Shown: in pieces, positions 15,668 to 24,230 of the stretch
Position numbering within the stretch: the stretch's first letter is position 1
Layout: every line of letters starts with the position of its first letter
DNA from: CAVVYW01 sp963752605
GTDB lineage: Bacteria; Actinomycetota; Thermoleophilia; Solirubrobacterales; 70-9
Length of the DNA stretch: 64,000 nucleotides
Direction: 5' to 3'
NCBI GenBank assembly: GCA_963752605.1
Contig: CAVVYW010000009.1
Span: 1 to 64,000 of the forward strand
Made by a program: the position numbers and the translations under genes
The notes under the pieces: model-generated
Database searches by the model: none
Told to the model about the DNA's origin: nothing
Seen by the model: the letters and a program-made list of their open reading frames with translations, nothing else

Positions 15668-16828
15668 CTACAGGTAGCCCAGCGGGTCCACTGCCTGGCC
15701 GTTGATCCTGACCTCGAAGTGGAGGTGGTCGCCGAAGCAGTGGCCGGTGCAGCCCACGTATCCCAGGACCGAGCCCTGGCTGATCGAGCCGCTCGTCCTG
15801 GCAAAGCTGGACTGGTGCGCGTAGCAGGTGGAGAGCCCGCCGCCATGGTCGATGCAGGTGTAGTTCCCGTACCCGCCGCTGGGCGAGGCGAGCACGATGG
15901 TCCCCGACTTGGCGGCGAGAATGGGGGTCCCGCTCGGGACGGCGATGTCCACGCCCTCGTGCATGCGGCCCCATCGCATCCCGAAGCCGGAGACGATCGA
16001 GCCGTTGACGGGCCAGATGAAGCCGTTCGCGGCGCCCCTGACCGGCCCGGCGGGAAGGGCGCCGCCGGTCAACGCGCCCAGCTGCTCGGCGATCCGTTCG
16101 GAGATGTCGGAGAGGTCCCCCTCCAGCTTCTGCTTCTGGTCTCGGATCTCGCCCAGGGTCTCTCGCTGGCGCTTGCGCGCCGCCGCCAGCTCGGTGGTGC
16201 GGCTCTCCAGCTTGGCCCGTGTGCTCTCGAGCTCCTGCTTCTGAAGGGCGATCTGGTCGCGGGCCGCCTTGACGGTCGTCACGACCTGCTCCATCTCGTT
16301 GCGGAGGTCGCGCACCCGGTCGACGATCGAGTCGTCCTGCTCCTGGAGGCGCTGGACGTACTCCGTCCGCTCCAGCAGGTCGTCGAAGCCGTGCGCCTGG
16401 AGGACCACGGTGATCACGTCGGGCTCGCTCGACTTGTAGAGGGCGATCAGCCGCTCCTGGAGCTGCTCGATCGCCTGCCGGAGCCGCTCCCGGAGGACCG
16501 CCAGCCGGCCCTGGGCCTCGGCGAGCTCCGCCTCCTTCTGCGCAAGCCTCGCCGCTACGACCGCCTCGCGGTTGCGGAGCTCTGCGACCTCACCCTCGAG
16601 GCGCTCCAGCTGTCGTGACTCGTGCTCGATCCTGGTCGTGAGGACGCCCTCGTGCTGGGTGACGTCGTCGAGCTTCGACTCGGTCTCCTCGAGCCGTTCC
16701 TGGAGGCTCTGCGCCTGGGCGCCGGCGGCGATGAGCACGCCGAGGAGCGCAATCGCCAGCCAGGCGCGTGCGAGATGGAACCCCCCTCGGGGGCCCCGGG
16801 GTGAAGGCTGAGATGACCGTTCGCTCAT
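15668..16828 (-). CDS. EnvC-like M23 metallopeptidase
   Basis: 386 residues. An N-terminal signal/anchor helix (AWLAIALLGVLIAAGAQA) is followed by about 200 residues of coiled coil (LQERLEETESKLDDVTQ and on). The C-terminal M23 (LytM) domain has RMHEGVDIAVPSGTPI with the first His and Asp ligands, and GDHLHFEVRINGQAVDP with the HxH pair, so it is catalytically complete. Such proteins cleave or help to cleave peptidoglycan cross-bridges in cell division. It is near two envelope membrane proteins. Confidence 0.88.
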   Translation of the reverse strand: MSERSSQPSPRGPRGGFHLARAWLAIALLGVLIAAGAQAQSLQERLEETESKLDDVTQHEGVLTTRIEHESRQLERLEGEVAELRNREAVVAARLAQKEAELAEAQGRLAVLRERLRQAIEQLQERLIALYKSSEPDVITVVLQAHGFDDLLERTEYVQRLQEQDDSIVDRVRDLRNEMEQVVTTVKAARDQIALQKQELESTRAKLESRTTELAAARKRQRETLGEIRDQKQKLEGDLSDISERIAEQLGALTGGALPAGPVRGAANGFIWPVNGSIVSGFGMRWGRMHEGVDIAVPSGTPILAAKSGTIVLASPSGGYGNYTCIDHGGGLSTCYAHQSSFARTSGSISQGSVLGYVGCTGHCFGDHLHFEVRINGQAVDPLGYL

Positions 16829-16934
16829 CAGTCCGTGACGCCGCGGGTCACCGGTCGGCGCAGGGTAGATGACCCGCTCGCGTGCCTGCGAAGGTTCGCG
16901 GAAGGCCCGGATCGAGTTGAACGGCCGGTTGCAG

Positions 16935-18218
16935 CTAGGCGGCGGCCGCTGTCCGCTCAGGCTTGGGGTGCCCGTTGCGGCTCGCGTCCTTCGCGATCTC
17001 GGCGGCGAGGCCGAGGCGTTCCTGGTACTCGCGCGCCTGCATCCGCGAGATGACGAGTCGCTGCACCTGGGCCGTACCCTCGAACAGCTGGTAGATCTTG
17101 GCGTCGCGGAACCACTTCTCGAGGGGGCAATCGGTCGTCTGCGCGTAGGGACCGACCAGGTCCATCAGGGCGGTGGTAGCCCACATGGTCACGTCGCCGG
17201 CCTTCAGCTTCGACATCGAACCCTGGCCGCCGGTCATCGGCATGCCGTTGCGGCCCATCCACGACGCGCGCTGTACGAGCAGGCGCGCGGCGTCGATCTC
17301 GGTTGCGACGTCGGCCAGCACCTGCTGGATCCGCTGCTCGGAGAGCGCGGGCTTTCCGTCGCCGACGGTCTGACCGCTCAGGTACTCGAGCGTCCACTCG
17401 TAGGCGGCCTGCGCGATGCCGAGCGCCGAGGCGCCGACGATCGGTCGCGTCATCTCGAAGGTGGCGAGCGCGTTGGAGGCGCCTGACTTCTGACCCGAGC
17501 GGGCGCGCTCCAGCTTCTTGTTCAGCTTGTCCATGCCGCCCAGGAGCTGTTCGACCGGGATGCGGCAATCCTCGAGGACCACCTCGGCGGTGTGCGAGGC
17601 GCGGATCCCGATCTTGGTCTCCTTCTTCCCCTGCCGGATGCCGGGCGTCCCCTTGCCGATCACGAAGGAGGCCTGGCCGCGGTGGCCGAGCTCTGGATCG
17701 ACGGTGGCGACGACCACGTGGACGTCGGCGATGCCACCGTTGGTGATGAAGACCTTGGTCCCGTTCAGGACCCACTCGTCGCCATCGAGCTTGGCGGTTG
17801 TCCGGAGGCTCTTGACGTCAGATCCAGCGCCGGCTTCGGTGACCGCGTAGGCGCCGAGCTTGATCTCGTCGTCGGTGCCGAAGCACTGCGGCACCCACTG
17901 GGCGATCTGCTCCGGTGTGCCCGACGCGGCGAGGCCGGCGGCGGCGAGGCCCGAGCCGTTGATGGCGAGCGCGATGCCCGCGCAGCCCCAATGCGACTCC
18001 TCGGCGCTGATCACGCCCAGCTGACCGTCAGGGTCCGACCCCGTGCGCTGGATGTAGTCGAGGCCGTTCAGGCCCCACTTGCGCGCCTCCTTGATGACGT
18101 CCCAGGGGGTGCTCTCCTCGGCGTCGTGCTTGGCGGCGACCGGGCGAATCACCTCACGCGCAAAGCGGCGACAGTGGTCCTTGAACTCCCGCTGCTCCTC
18201 GTTAAGGGCGAAATCCAT
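16935..18218 (-). CDS. Acyl-CoA dehydrogenase
   Basis: FAD enzyme of beta-oxidation, 427 aa. AYAVTEAGAGSDVKSLRTTA is the FAD/substrate signature. FEGTAQVQRLVISRMQ near the end is the second signature, and the catalytic base region is just before it (KIYQLFEGTA). GGAGG lies close to the ATG at 18218. The palindromic site 18237-18258 is immediately upstream and nearly identical to one upstream of the thiolase at 22459, so both are likely under one TetR-type regulator. Substrate chain length cannot be told. Confidence 0.92.
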   Translation of the reverse strand: MDFALNEEQREFKDHCRRFAREVIRPVAAKHDAEESTPWDVIKEARKWGLNGLDYIQRTGSDPDGQLGVISAEESHWGCAGIALAINGSGLAAAGLAASGTPEQIAQWVPQCFGTDDEIKLGAYAVTEAGAGSDVKSLRTTAKLDGDEWVLNGTKVFITNGGIADVHVVVATVDPELGHRGQASFVIGKGTPGIRQGKKETKIGIRASHTAEVVLEDCRIPVEQLLGGMDKLNKKLERARSGQKSGASNALATFEMTRPIVGASALGIAQAAYEWTLEYLSGQTVGDGKPALSEQRIQQVLADVATEIDAARLLVQRASWMGRNGMPMTGGQGSMSKLKAGDVTMWATTALMDLVGPYAQTTDCPLEKWFRDAKIYQLFEGTAQVQRLVISRMQAREYQERLGLAAEIAKDASRNGHPKPERTAAAA

Positions 18219-18236
18219 GCTCGGGCGACCTCCTGA

Positions 18237-18258
18237 TTGACTGGTCAGTCAGCCAGTC
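18237..18258. promoter_or_regulatory. Palindromic operator upstream of acyl-CoA dehydrogenase
   Basis: Read on the minus strand the core is TGACTGACCAGTCA, a 14-bp sequence with perfect 6-bp arms, inside the wider motif CTGGCTGACTNNCCAGTCAA. It ends 18 bases before the start codon. A second copy at 23707-23728 precedes the thiolase gene; the two 22-mers agree at 19 positions. The size and symmetry suit a TetR-family repressor of fatty-acid or steroid degradation. Confidence 0.65.
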
Positions 18259-18340
18259 TACCGGATGGCCGGACGGCGACATGTGGTACCTCCCACCTCC
18301 GGTCCTCCTGCCCAGCCGACGCCCAGTAGCGTTCGCCGCC

Positions 18341-19716
18341 GTGCGTGCCCCCCGCTTCCTCGAGAGGGTCGTCGACTGGCTGCGATACGACCTTCCCGCC
18401 AGGCTCGACCGCGGCGTGATCGCGATCGCGGGCGGCGTCGTGCTCGCGGCGGTGCTGGTCTGGGCGCTCGTCAGCGGTCCGCTCGGCGGGGACGACGAGA
18501 CCGATCCCGAGGTGCGTGAGGTGACGGTCGCGGTCGAATCGGACAACCCCGAGCAGACGCCGGTCGGCACCCTCGGGTTCCCCCTGGTCGCCACCCGCAA
18601 CACGACCAGGGTGAGTGGCCCGGACCCCACCGCGGATGCCGCGGCCACCGCACTCGCCACACACCCCCCGTCCCCTGGCGCCGAGCCGGTGGAGGCCGCG
18701 ATCCTCGTCCCCGAGGGGACCTGGCAGGCCGGGATCGCCGCGTCGGTCCTCGCCGGCCCTCCGCTGCGCGCGCCGATCCTGGTAAGTGGGCCCGGAGGCG
18801 TTCCGGAGCCCACGGAGCTTGCCCTCGCCCAGCTCAACCCGCGCGGCGGTGCGGGCCCCGCGGACGTCGCCGTCTACCGGATCGGCGAGGTCTCGGCCCC
18901 GCCCGGCCTCCAGGCCGAGCAGATCAGGGGCTCCTCTCCCGCCGAGCTCGCGGGCGCGATCGATGAGCTCAGGCAACAGCTGTTCAAGGCGGAGCCCGCC
19001 CACATCCTGATCGTCAGCAGCGACCGGGCCGGCTTCGCGATGCCGGCGGCCTCCTGGGCGGCGCGCTCGGGCGATCCGGTCCTCTTCAGTGGCCGCGACC
19101 AGGTTCCGGAGGAGACGCTGGACGCTTTGAAGCGCCATCCCGACGCCGCGGTCTACGTGCTCGGACCCGAGTCGGTGATCTCGCAGCAGGCGCTCGAGGA
19201 GATCGAGGCCGTCTCGCCGAACAGCCAACGGATCGCCGGCGAGGATCCGGTCGCCAACGCAATCGCCTTCGCCCGCTACACGGACCCGAGCTTCGGGTGG
19301 AACATCAACGACCCGGGGCACGGGCTCGTGATGGCCAACGCGGCCAGGCCCCTGGACGCGGCCGCCGCCGCCTCCGTGTCCGCCAGCGGCAAGTGGGGCC
19401 CACTCCTCATCACCGAGACGCCCGACGCCCTACCCCAGGACCTGAGAGCCTTCCTGCTGGCCATCAAGCCCGGCTACGAGGAGGACCCCACCCGCGCCGT
19501 GTACAACCACGTCTGGCTGATCGGAGACGCCTCGGCCATCGGGGCGAGCGTGCAGGCGGAGATCGACGACCTCGCCGAGCTCGCGAAGATCGGCGCGGCC
19601 GGCCCCCTCGCGCCGACCCCCGACTCGGATGCCGGGATACGGCGGCCCCCGGTGGCCACGATGAGCCCACTCCGCAGCAGCAGGACCAGCAGCAGGGCTC
19701 CAAGGTGCAGCCGTGA
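18341..19716 (+). CDS. Cell-wall-binding-repeat (CWB2-like) membrane protein, frameshifted near the end
   Basis: About 458 residues. One N-terminal TM helix (VIAIAGGVVLAAVLVWALV) is followed by repeats of the CW_binding_2 type (AAILVPEGTWQAGIAASVLAGPPLRAP; VYVLGPESVISQQALEEI), which bind wall polymers. The frame breaks at the C-run 19646-19650. With one more C it continues as PPGGHDEPTPQQQDQQQ and stops at 19716, overlapping the next GTG (GTGA) in normal operon style; as given it runs into Arg/Pro-rich nonsense to 19966. GTG 18341 is the most likely start; 18281 is an alternative. Confidence 0.75.
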
Positions 19717-19961
19717 GCGAGGTCGAGCGCGCGGACCGCCTGCAGCCGGGGCGCCAGGTCACCGTCGAGGACATCCGCGCGCTTGCCGGTCCCTCCACCC
19801 CCCACTTCGCCCTCCAGGTCCGCAACCGGATCCGGCGCCTGATCGAGGGCCTCCCGGAGGGAGACCCCGTTCGGGCCGAGGGCGAGCGGCAGATCGCGCG
19901 GCTCGAGGAGCTCGCTCAGCACAGCGGCGATCCGCGCGGCGGCACCGGCATCCCCCACTGA
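19713..19961 (+). CDS. Conserved-looking small hypothetical protein (82 aa)
   Basis: The GTG overlaps the repaired stop of the upstream cell-wall-binding gene by four bases (GTGA). The product is soluble and helical, with QVRNRIRRLIEGLPEGDPVRAE as the most protein-like part. No signal, no TM, no motif I know. Downstream after 15 bases comes the metallo-beta-lactamase gene. Coding support is good third-position GC and tight spacing on both sides. Confidence 0.65.
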   Translation: MSEVERADRLQPGRQVTVEDIRALAGPSTPHFALQVRNRIRRLIEGLPEGDPVRAEGERQIARLEELAQHSGDPRGGTGIPH

Positions 19962-19976
19962 GGTAGCGTCGAGCCA

Positions 19977-20669
19977 GTGAAGGAGCTAGCCCCCGGCGTC
20001 TGGCACGTCCGCGGCCAGCGGCCGCCGATCAGCCTCGTCGCCAAATGGGGGATCAACGTCTACGTGATCGACGACGTCCTGATCGACGCCTCGACCCGCC
20101 ATTCCGGGGGGCGGATCCTGCGTGAGCTGGAGGGCCGCGAGATCAGCTCCCATGCCCTGACACACGCGCATCCCGACCACCAGGGCGCGAGCCACGAGGC
20201 CTGCGAGGCGCTCGGGATCCCGTTTCTGGTCCCCGAGGGGGACGTCGAGCCGGCCGAGAACCCCGACCTGATCGGGCAGCGGCAGCCGAGCCATCCCGTG
20301 GCCCAGTTCTACGCCCGGGTCTTCACCGGGCCCGGCCACAAGGTGGATCGTGCGTTGAAGGAGGGGGACGAGGTCGGCGGCTTCAAGGTGCTGGACGTGC
20401 CCGGCCACTCGGCGGGACACGTCGCGTTCTGGCGGGAGTCCGACCGCGTGCTGATCCTGGGCGACGTACTCAACAACATCAACATCATGACCGGGATCAC
20501 CGGCCTGCACGAGCCGAAGCCATACATGACGCCGGACCCGGCCGAGAACCGGCGCTCCGCGAAGAAACTCGCCGCCCTCGAGCCGAGCCTGGCCCTCTTC
20601 GGGCACGGCCCGCCCTTGCGCGACACGCGGAAGTTCGTCGACTTCGTCGACGGCCTTCCGAGCGACTAG
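19977..20669 (+). CDS. Metallo-beta-lactamase-fold hydrolase
   Basis: 230 residues. HAHPDHQGASHEAC is the zinc motif (HxHxDH). Further ligands are His in VPGHSAGHVAFW, Asp in LILGDVLN and His in ALFGHGPP. All expected metal ligands are present, so it should be an active hydrolase. Glyoxalase-II-like or quorum-lactonase-like substrates are both possible. GTG start; last gene of the plus-strand run. Confidence 0.88.
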   Translation: MKELAPGVWHVRGQRPPISLVAKWGINVYVIDDVLIDASTRHSGGRILRELEGREISSHALTHAHPDHQGASHEACEALGIPFLVPEGDVEPAENPDLIGQRQPSHPVAQFYARVFTGPGHKVDRALKEGDEVGGFKVLDVPGHSAGHVAFWRESDRVLILGDVLNNINIMTGITGLHEPKPYMTPDPAENRRSAKKLAALEPSLALFGHGPPLRDTRKFVDFVDGLPSD

Positions 20670-20737
20670 GCGGGGGCGAACGCCTCGACGATCTTCGTCT
20701 GGTATTCGAGGAGCTGCTCGGGCGGTTTCGCCGACGC

Positions 20738-21217
20738 TCAGCCGCCCTCGCCGCAGGTGGTCAGCCCGTAGGCGTTCAGCTCCTGGTTCACCTGCGCGAA
20801 CGGATCGTTGCCTTCCGTGAACGCGCTCTGTGGATTGGCCTCGACCTCTGCCAAGGCCTCCTCGGCCTTGGTCAAGATCGACTCGATTTGGTCCTCGTCT
20901 CCCTCTGGCGGGGTCAGGGCGCGGATCTGGTCGATCTGGTCCTGGACACCCGGGACGAGTGTCCCGGTCGTGAACGCCTCCAGCTCCTGGGGCGTCGGCT
21001 TACCGGACCCGAAGACCTGATCGCCGGCCGCATCGATCTCCTTGCCACCCTGCTTGCAGATCGCGTTCCCCTGTTGCAGGAACTCCTGCTTGGTCGGAGC
21101 GGCGGCGACGGTGTCGGTGCCGGTGTCGCTGCTCTCGTCGTCGTCGTCGCCGCAGCCGGCGGCGATGAGGCCCACCGCCAGCATGCCGGCGAACATCAGA
21201 ATCGCCTTGCGCTTCAT
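20738..21217 (-). CDS. Lipoprotein of the two-Cys small exported family
   Basis: GGAGG precedes ATG at 21217. The signal peptide ends in the lipobox GLIAAGC, so the Cys is probably lipidated and the protein sits on the outer face of the membrane. After an acidic linker come KQEFLQQGNAICKQ, IRALTPPEGDEDQIESI, VEANPQS and AYGLTTCGEGG. The protein at 21926 shares all of these blocks and that at 3578 a weaker set. In frame after the TGA stop, 23 codons stay open (to TAG near 20668) and read like protein (PPEQLLEYQTKIVEAFAPA); see findings. Function unknown. Confidence 0.78.
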   Translation of the reverse strand: MKRKAILMFAGMLAVGLIAAGCGDDDDESSDTGTDTVAAAPTKQEFLQQGNAICKQGGKEIDAAGDQVFGSGKPTPQELEAFTTGTLVPGVQDQIDQIRALTPPEGDEDQIESILTKAEEALAEVEANPQSAFTEGNDPFAQVNQELNAYGLTTCGEGG

Positions 21218-21290
21218 GCGTCCCTCCGATCGTTTGAAGTTGTCTCGGCCGTCGTGACCGTCCCCCAAGCCAGCGGCGGCACGCTAACTG

Positions 21291-21929
21291 TTATCCGGGC
21301 GCGTTGGCGAGCGAGCGCCACAGGTAGAGGCAGGCGAGCGTGCGGTGGGGACGCCACTCCTCGGCGATCCGCTCGAGCTCCTCGGGGCCCGGGAGCTCGT
21401 CCATGCCGTACGCGATCTGCACCGCCCGGCGGATGCCGAGGTCGCCGGTCGAGACCACGTCGGGCCGCGCCAGGTGGAAGATCAGGAACATCTCCGCCGT
21501 CCAGCGACCGATGCCCTTCACCTCGATCAGCTCGGCGACCACGTCCTCGTCCGGGAGATCCCGCAGCCGCGTCAGGTCCAGCCGGCCGTCCTTCACCCGC
21601 CTGGCGAGGTCCTTGAGGAACTCGACCTTGGCGCGGGAGAGGCCCGCCTTGCGAAGCTGGTCCGCCCGCTTCTTCAGCAGCTGCTCGGGCTTCGGCGGCT
21701 TCCCGTCGAACTGCTCGAGCAGTTTGTTCCAGATCGAGGCGGCGGCCTTGGTGGAAAGCTGCTGGCCGACGATCGCCCGCGCCAGCGCCTCGTAGGGATC
21801 TGGGCGGCTGCCGCGCCGGTCAGTGGCGGGGTCGATCGGTCCCCCCTCCTCCATCAGGCCGCGCATGACCTTGTCCGCCTTCATCAGAGCGCGGTCGTCG
21901 GCGCTCCACTTGACCGTCGCGGTGCTCAC
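21291..21929 (-). CDS. DNA-3-methyladenine glycosylase, AlkA/HhH-GPD type
   Basis: 212 residues. The helix-hairpin-helix and catalytic region read LIEVKGIGRWTAEMFLIFHL followed by RPDVVSTGDLGIRRAV, where Asp in STGD is the catalytic residue. This family removes alkylated bases from DNA. There is no iron-sulfur Cys cluster at the C-terminus, unlike EndoIII. GTG at 21929 overlaps the stop of the upstream lipoprotein gene by four bases, so it is co-translated with it. Confidence 0.88.
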   Translation of the reverse strand: MSTATVKWSADDRALMKADKVMRGLMEEGGPIDPATDRRGSRPDPYEALARAIVGQQLSTKAAASIWNKLLEQFDGKPPKPEQLLKKRADQLRKAGLSRAKVEFLKDLARRVKDGRLDLTRLRDLPDEDVVAELIEVKGIGRWTAEMFLIFHLARPDVVSTGDLGIRRAVQIAYGMDELPGPEELERIAEEWRPHRTLACLYLWRSLANAPG

Positions 21930-22507
21930 AACCCGCACTCCCGCAGCCCGTAGGCCCGGCCAATCCGGCGGGCCTCGGCGAACGTCCGGCGGACCGCCTC
22001 GTCGTCGGCGAAGGACTGCGGATTCGCCTCCAGCTGGTCCACAGCCGCTTCGACGGCGTCGTAGATCGCCGCCACCCGCTGCTCGTCGCCGCGCGGGGGC
22101 GTCAGGGAGCGGATCTCCTCGAGCTCCTCCCTGAAGTTGGGCACGGCGGTGGTCACCACGAACTCCTCGATCTCGGCGTCCGGCGGGCGGTGGCCGGGCC
22201 GGAAGACGATCTGGCCCGATTCCAGGACCTTGAAGTCCTTCGCGTTCAGGCCGAAGCGCTTGCGGCCGAGCTCCTCCACCCGGCTCTCATAGAACGCGCA
22301 GAACCCGTCCGCCTGTGAGATGTAGTCCGACTTGCTCGGGACCAGCTCCGTGGTAACCACCGTGACCGCGCCGCTGTCTCCGCCGTCATCGCCGCCACAG
22401 CCGGCCGCAACCGACCCCGCGAGCAGGACCGGAAGCAGCGCAGCTATGAAGTGAGGCCTCAGACCCTCTGGATCAGCGTGCCGGTGCCGAGCCCGCCGCC
22501 GCAGCAC
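21926..22507 (-). CDS. Second lipoprotein of the two-Cys exported family
   Basis: Hydrophobic segment LLPVLLAGSVAAGCGG is a signal peptide with lipobox AAGC. Conserved blocks are KSDYISQADGFCAF, IRSLTPPRGDEQRVAAI, LEANPQS and AYGLRECGL, shared with the lipoprotein at 20738. The start is uncertain: GTG at 22507 lies inside the thiolase gene (49-base overlap, giving an Arg-rich N-region before the hydrophobic stretch). No ATG, GTG or TTG exists closer, only CTG at 22462. It forms an operon with the thiolase upstream and the AlkA-type gene downstream. Confidence 0.72.
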   Translation of the reverse strand: MLRRRARHRHADPEGLRPHFIAALLPVLLAGSVAAGCGGDDGGDSGAVTVVTTELVPSKSDYISQADGFCAFYESRVEELGRKRFGLNAKDFKVLESGQIVFRPGHRPPDAEIEEFVVTTAVPNFREELEEIRSLTPPRGDEQRVAAIYDAVEAAVDQLEANPQSFADDEAVRRTFAEARRIGRAYGLRECGL

Positions 22508-23646
22508 ATCGTCACCAGGCCGGTCTCCTTGTCGGAGCGCTCCAGCTCGTGGAGCAGCGTGGTGAGCAGCCGAGCGCCGGTCGAGCCGAGCGGGTGGCCG
22601 AGAGCGATGGCGCCGCCGTTGACGTTGACCCGGTCCATGTCGGGCTCGAGCTCGCGCCGCCAGGCGGCGACGACCGAGGCGAACGCCTCGTTGATCTCGA
22701 TCAGGTCGATGTCGTCCATCTTCATCCCGTTGCGCTCCAGGATCAGCCGAGTCGCGGGGATGGGACCGGTCAGCATCATCACCGGGTCGACGCCGACCGT
22801 GGTCTGGTCGACCAGCTTGGCCCGCGGCTTCAGGCCGAGCTCCTTGGCCTTGTCGGCGGTCATCAGCAGCACCGCGGCCGCGCCGTCGGAGACCTGGGAG
22901 GAGTTGCCGGCGGTGACCTTGCCGTCCTCCTTGAACGCCGGCTTCAGCGAGGCCAGCTTCTCGAGGCTGTCCTCGGTGGGCGGCCGGATGCCCTGGTCGG
23001 TAACGAACGTGTCGCCGTTGCTCTGCCAAGGGATCATCTCCCGCTCGAAGCGCCCCTCCTCGGTCGCCTGATGGGCGAGCTGGTGGGAGCGCAGGCCGAT
23101 CTCATCGAGCTCGGAGCGGGGGATCTCCCACTTGTCGGCGATCATCTCGGCGGAGATGCCCTGCGGCACCAGGTTGTAGCGCTCGAGCAGCTGGGGCGAG
23201 AACGCGAGGCCGTGTTCCTTCATCACCTCGGCCGAGTCGGCGAAGGAGATGTGGCCCATGTGCTCGACGCCGCCGCCGATGGCGACGTCGTGGACGCCCG
23301 AGGCGATCATCGCCGCCGCGAAGTTGACGGCCTGCTGGCCGGAGCCGCACTGGCGGTCCACGGTCGTGGCGGGGGTCTCGATCGGGAGCCCGGCCTCGAG
23401 CCAGGCGTTGCGGGCGATGTTGATGCCCTGCTCGCCGAACTGCTGGACACAGCCGGCGACGACGTCCTCGACCTCGGAGGCGTCGATCCCGGCCCGCTTG
23501 ATGACCTCGTCGTAGCTCTTCGCGAGCAGGTTCGAGGCGTGGGTGTCCTTGTAGTAGCCCTTCTCCTCGTGCCCGCGGCCGATCGGCGTGCGAGCCGCCT
23601 CGACGATGACTACCTCGCGGCCCTGGAAGTTCCCGTTCTTCGCCAC
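22459..23646 (-). CDS. Acetyl-CoA acetyltransferase / thiolase
   Basis: 395 residues. Catalytic Cys in DRQCGSGQQAV, NEAFA, GGAIALGHPLGSTGAR (His) and CCGGGLGTGTL (second Cys) are all present. The enzyme does the last step of beta-oxidation or condenses acetyl-CoA. AGGAGG lies eight bases upstream of the GTG at 23646. The operator-like site 23707-23728 lies 61 bases upstream and matches that of the acyl-CoA dehydrogenase at 16935. A 3-hydroxyacyl-CoA dehydrogenase gene is nearby at 24231. Confidence 0.94.
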   Translation of the reverse strand: MAKNGNFQGREVVIVEAARTPIGRGHEEKGYYKDTHASNLLAKSYDEVIKRAGIDASEVEDVVAGCVQQFGEQGINIARNAWLEAGLPIETPATTVDRQCGSGQQAVNFAAAMIASGVHDVAIGGGVEHMGHISFADSAEVMKEHGLAFSPQLLERYNLVPQGISAEMIADKWEIPRSELDEIGLRSHQLAHQATEEGRFEREMIPWQSNGDTFVTDQGIRPPTEDSLEKLASLKPAFKEDGKVTAGNSSQVSDGAAAVLLMTADKAKELGLKPRAKLVDQTTVGVDPVMMLTGPIPATRLILERNGMKMDDIDLIEINEAFASVVAAWRRELEPDMDRVNVNGGAIALGHPLGSTGARLLTTLLHELERSDKETGLVTMCCGGGLGTGTLIQRV

Positions 23647-23706
23647 CTGTGGTGCCTCCTAACTAAGTTTTATGACGCAACCAACTGTACCGAACAGGAT
23701 AGCCGG

Positions 23707-23728
23707 TTGACTGGCGAGTCAGCCAGGC
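23707..23728. promoter_or_regulatory. Palindromic operator upstream of thiolase
   Basis: On the minus strand it reads TGACTCGCCAGTCA in the core (5-bp arms), within CTGGCTGACTNNCCAGTCAA. It is 19/22 identical to the site at 18237-18258. Position about 60-80 bases before the thiolase start fits a repressor site over a promoter. Confidence 0.65.
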
Positions 23729-23769
23729 CTCCTCATCCAGGTAAGGCTATCGGTGCTCGCGGGGTCCCG

Positions 23770-24132
23770 CTACGACCGGCGCTTCTTCTGCTTGCACTTC
23801 TTCTTCTTGGCGGTGACCGCCGCGCCGCCCCTCCCCTTCTTGCTCTTCTTCTTGCACTTTTTCCGCTTCTTCGTCGGGGTGGCGGCGGGGGCGGGTGCGG
23901 GGGCGGGTGTAGCCACAGGCGGCGGGCCGGTGGTGCTGACGTCGAGGCCCCAGCCGCGATGGATCGCGCCGGGATCGGGGTCGAAATCGTCGGCGACGTA
24001 GAGCTGCCAGGTGCCGTTGGGAGCCGTGCCGTTGAAGGCGGCGAGGGTCGAGCTGTAGGGGGCTCCGGGAGCCGGGCCGGGCAGCGGATCGCCCGGGGAG
24101 GTGTCCGTCGGCCGGAAGACGCCCGACACCAC
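23770..24132 (-). pseudogene. P-domain protein fragment with Lys-rich tail, 5' part missing
   Basis: The reading frame encodes only the C-terminal half of a proprotein-convertase P domain: VSGVFRPTDTSPGDPLPG, LAAFNGTAPNGTWQLYVADD and GAIHRGWGLDVST. A Pro/Ala linker then leads to a basic tail (TKKRKKCKKKSKKGRGG, AAVTAKKKKCKQKKRRS) with two Cys. Upstream of 24132 the frame reads Arg/Pro-rich nonsense with no signal peptide and no first half of the P domain. The neighbouring gene at 24231 is truncated from the other side at the same place. The intact gene was surely a secreted protein. Confidence 0.65.
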
Positions 24133-24230
24133 GCCCGGCGGCGGCGGACGGCACCGGCGGCGCGCCCGCGGCTCGAGGTCCGGCGCGCGATTCCCTGAGC
24201 TCGGCCCCCGACCCTTGGCAGCGACGCGGG

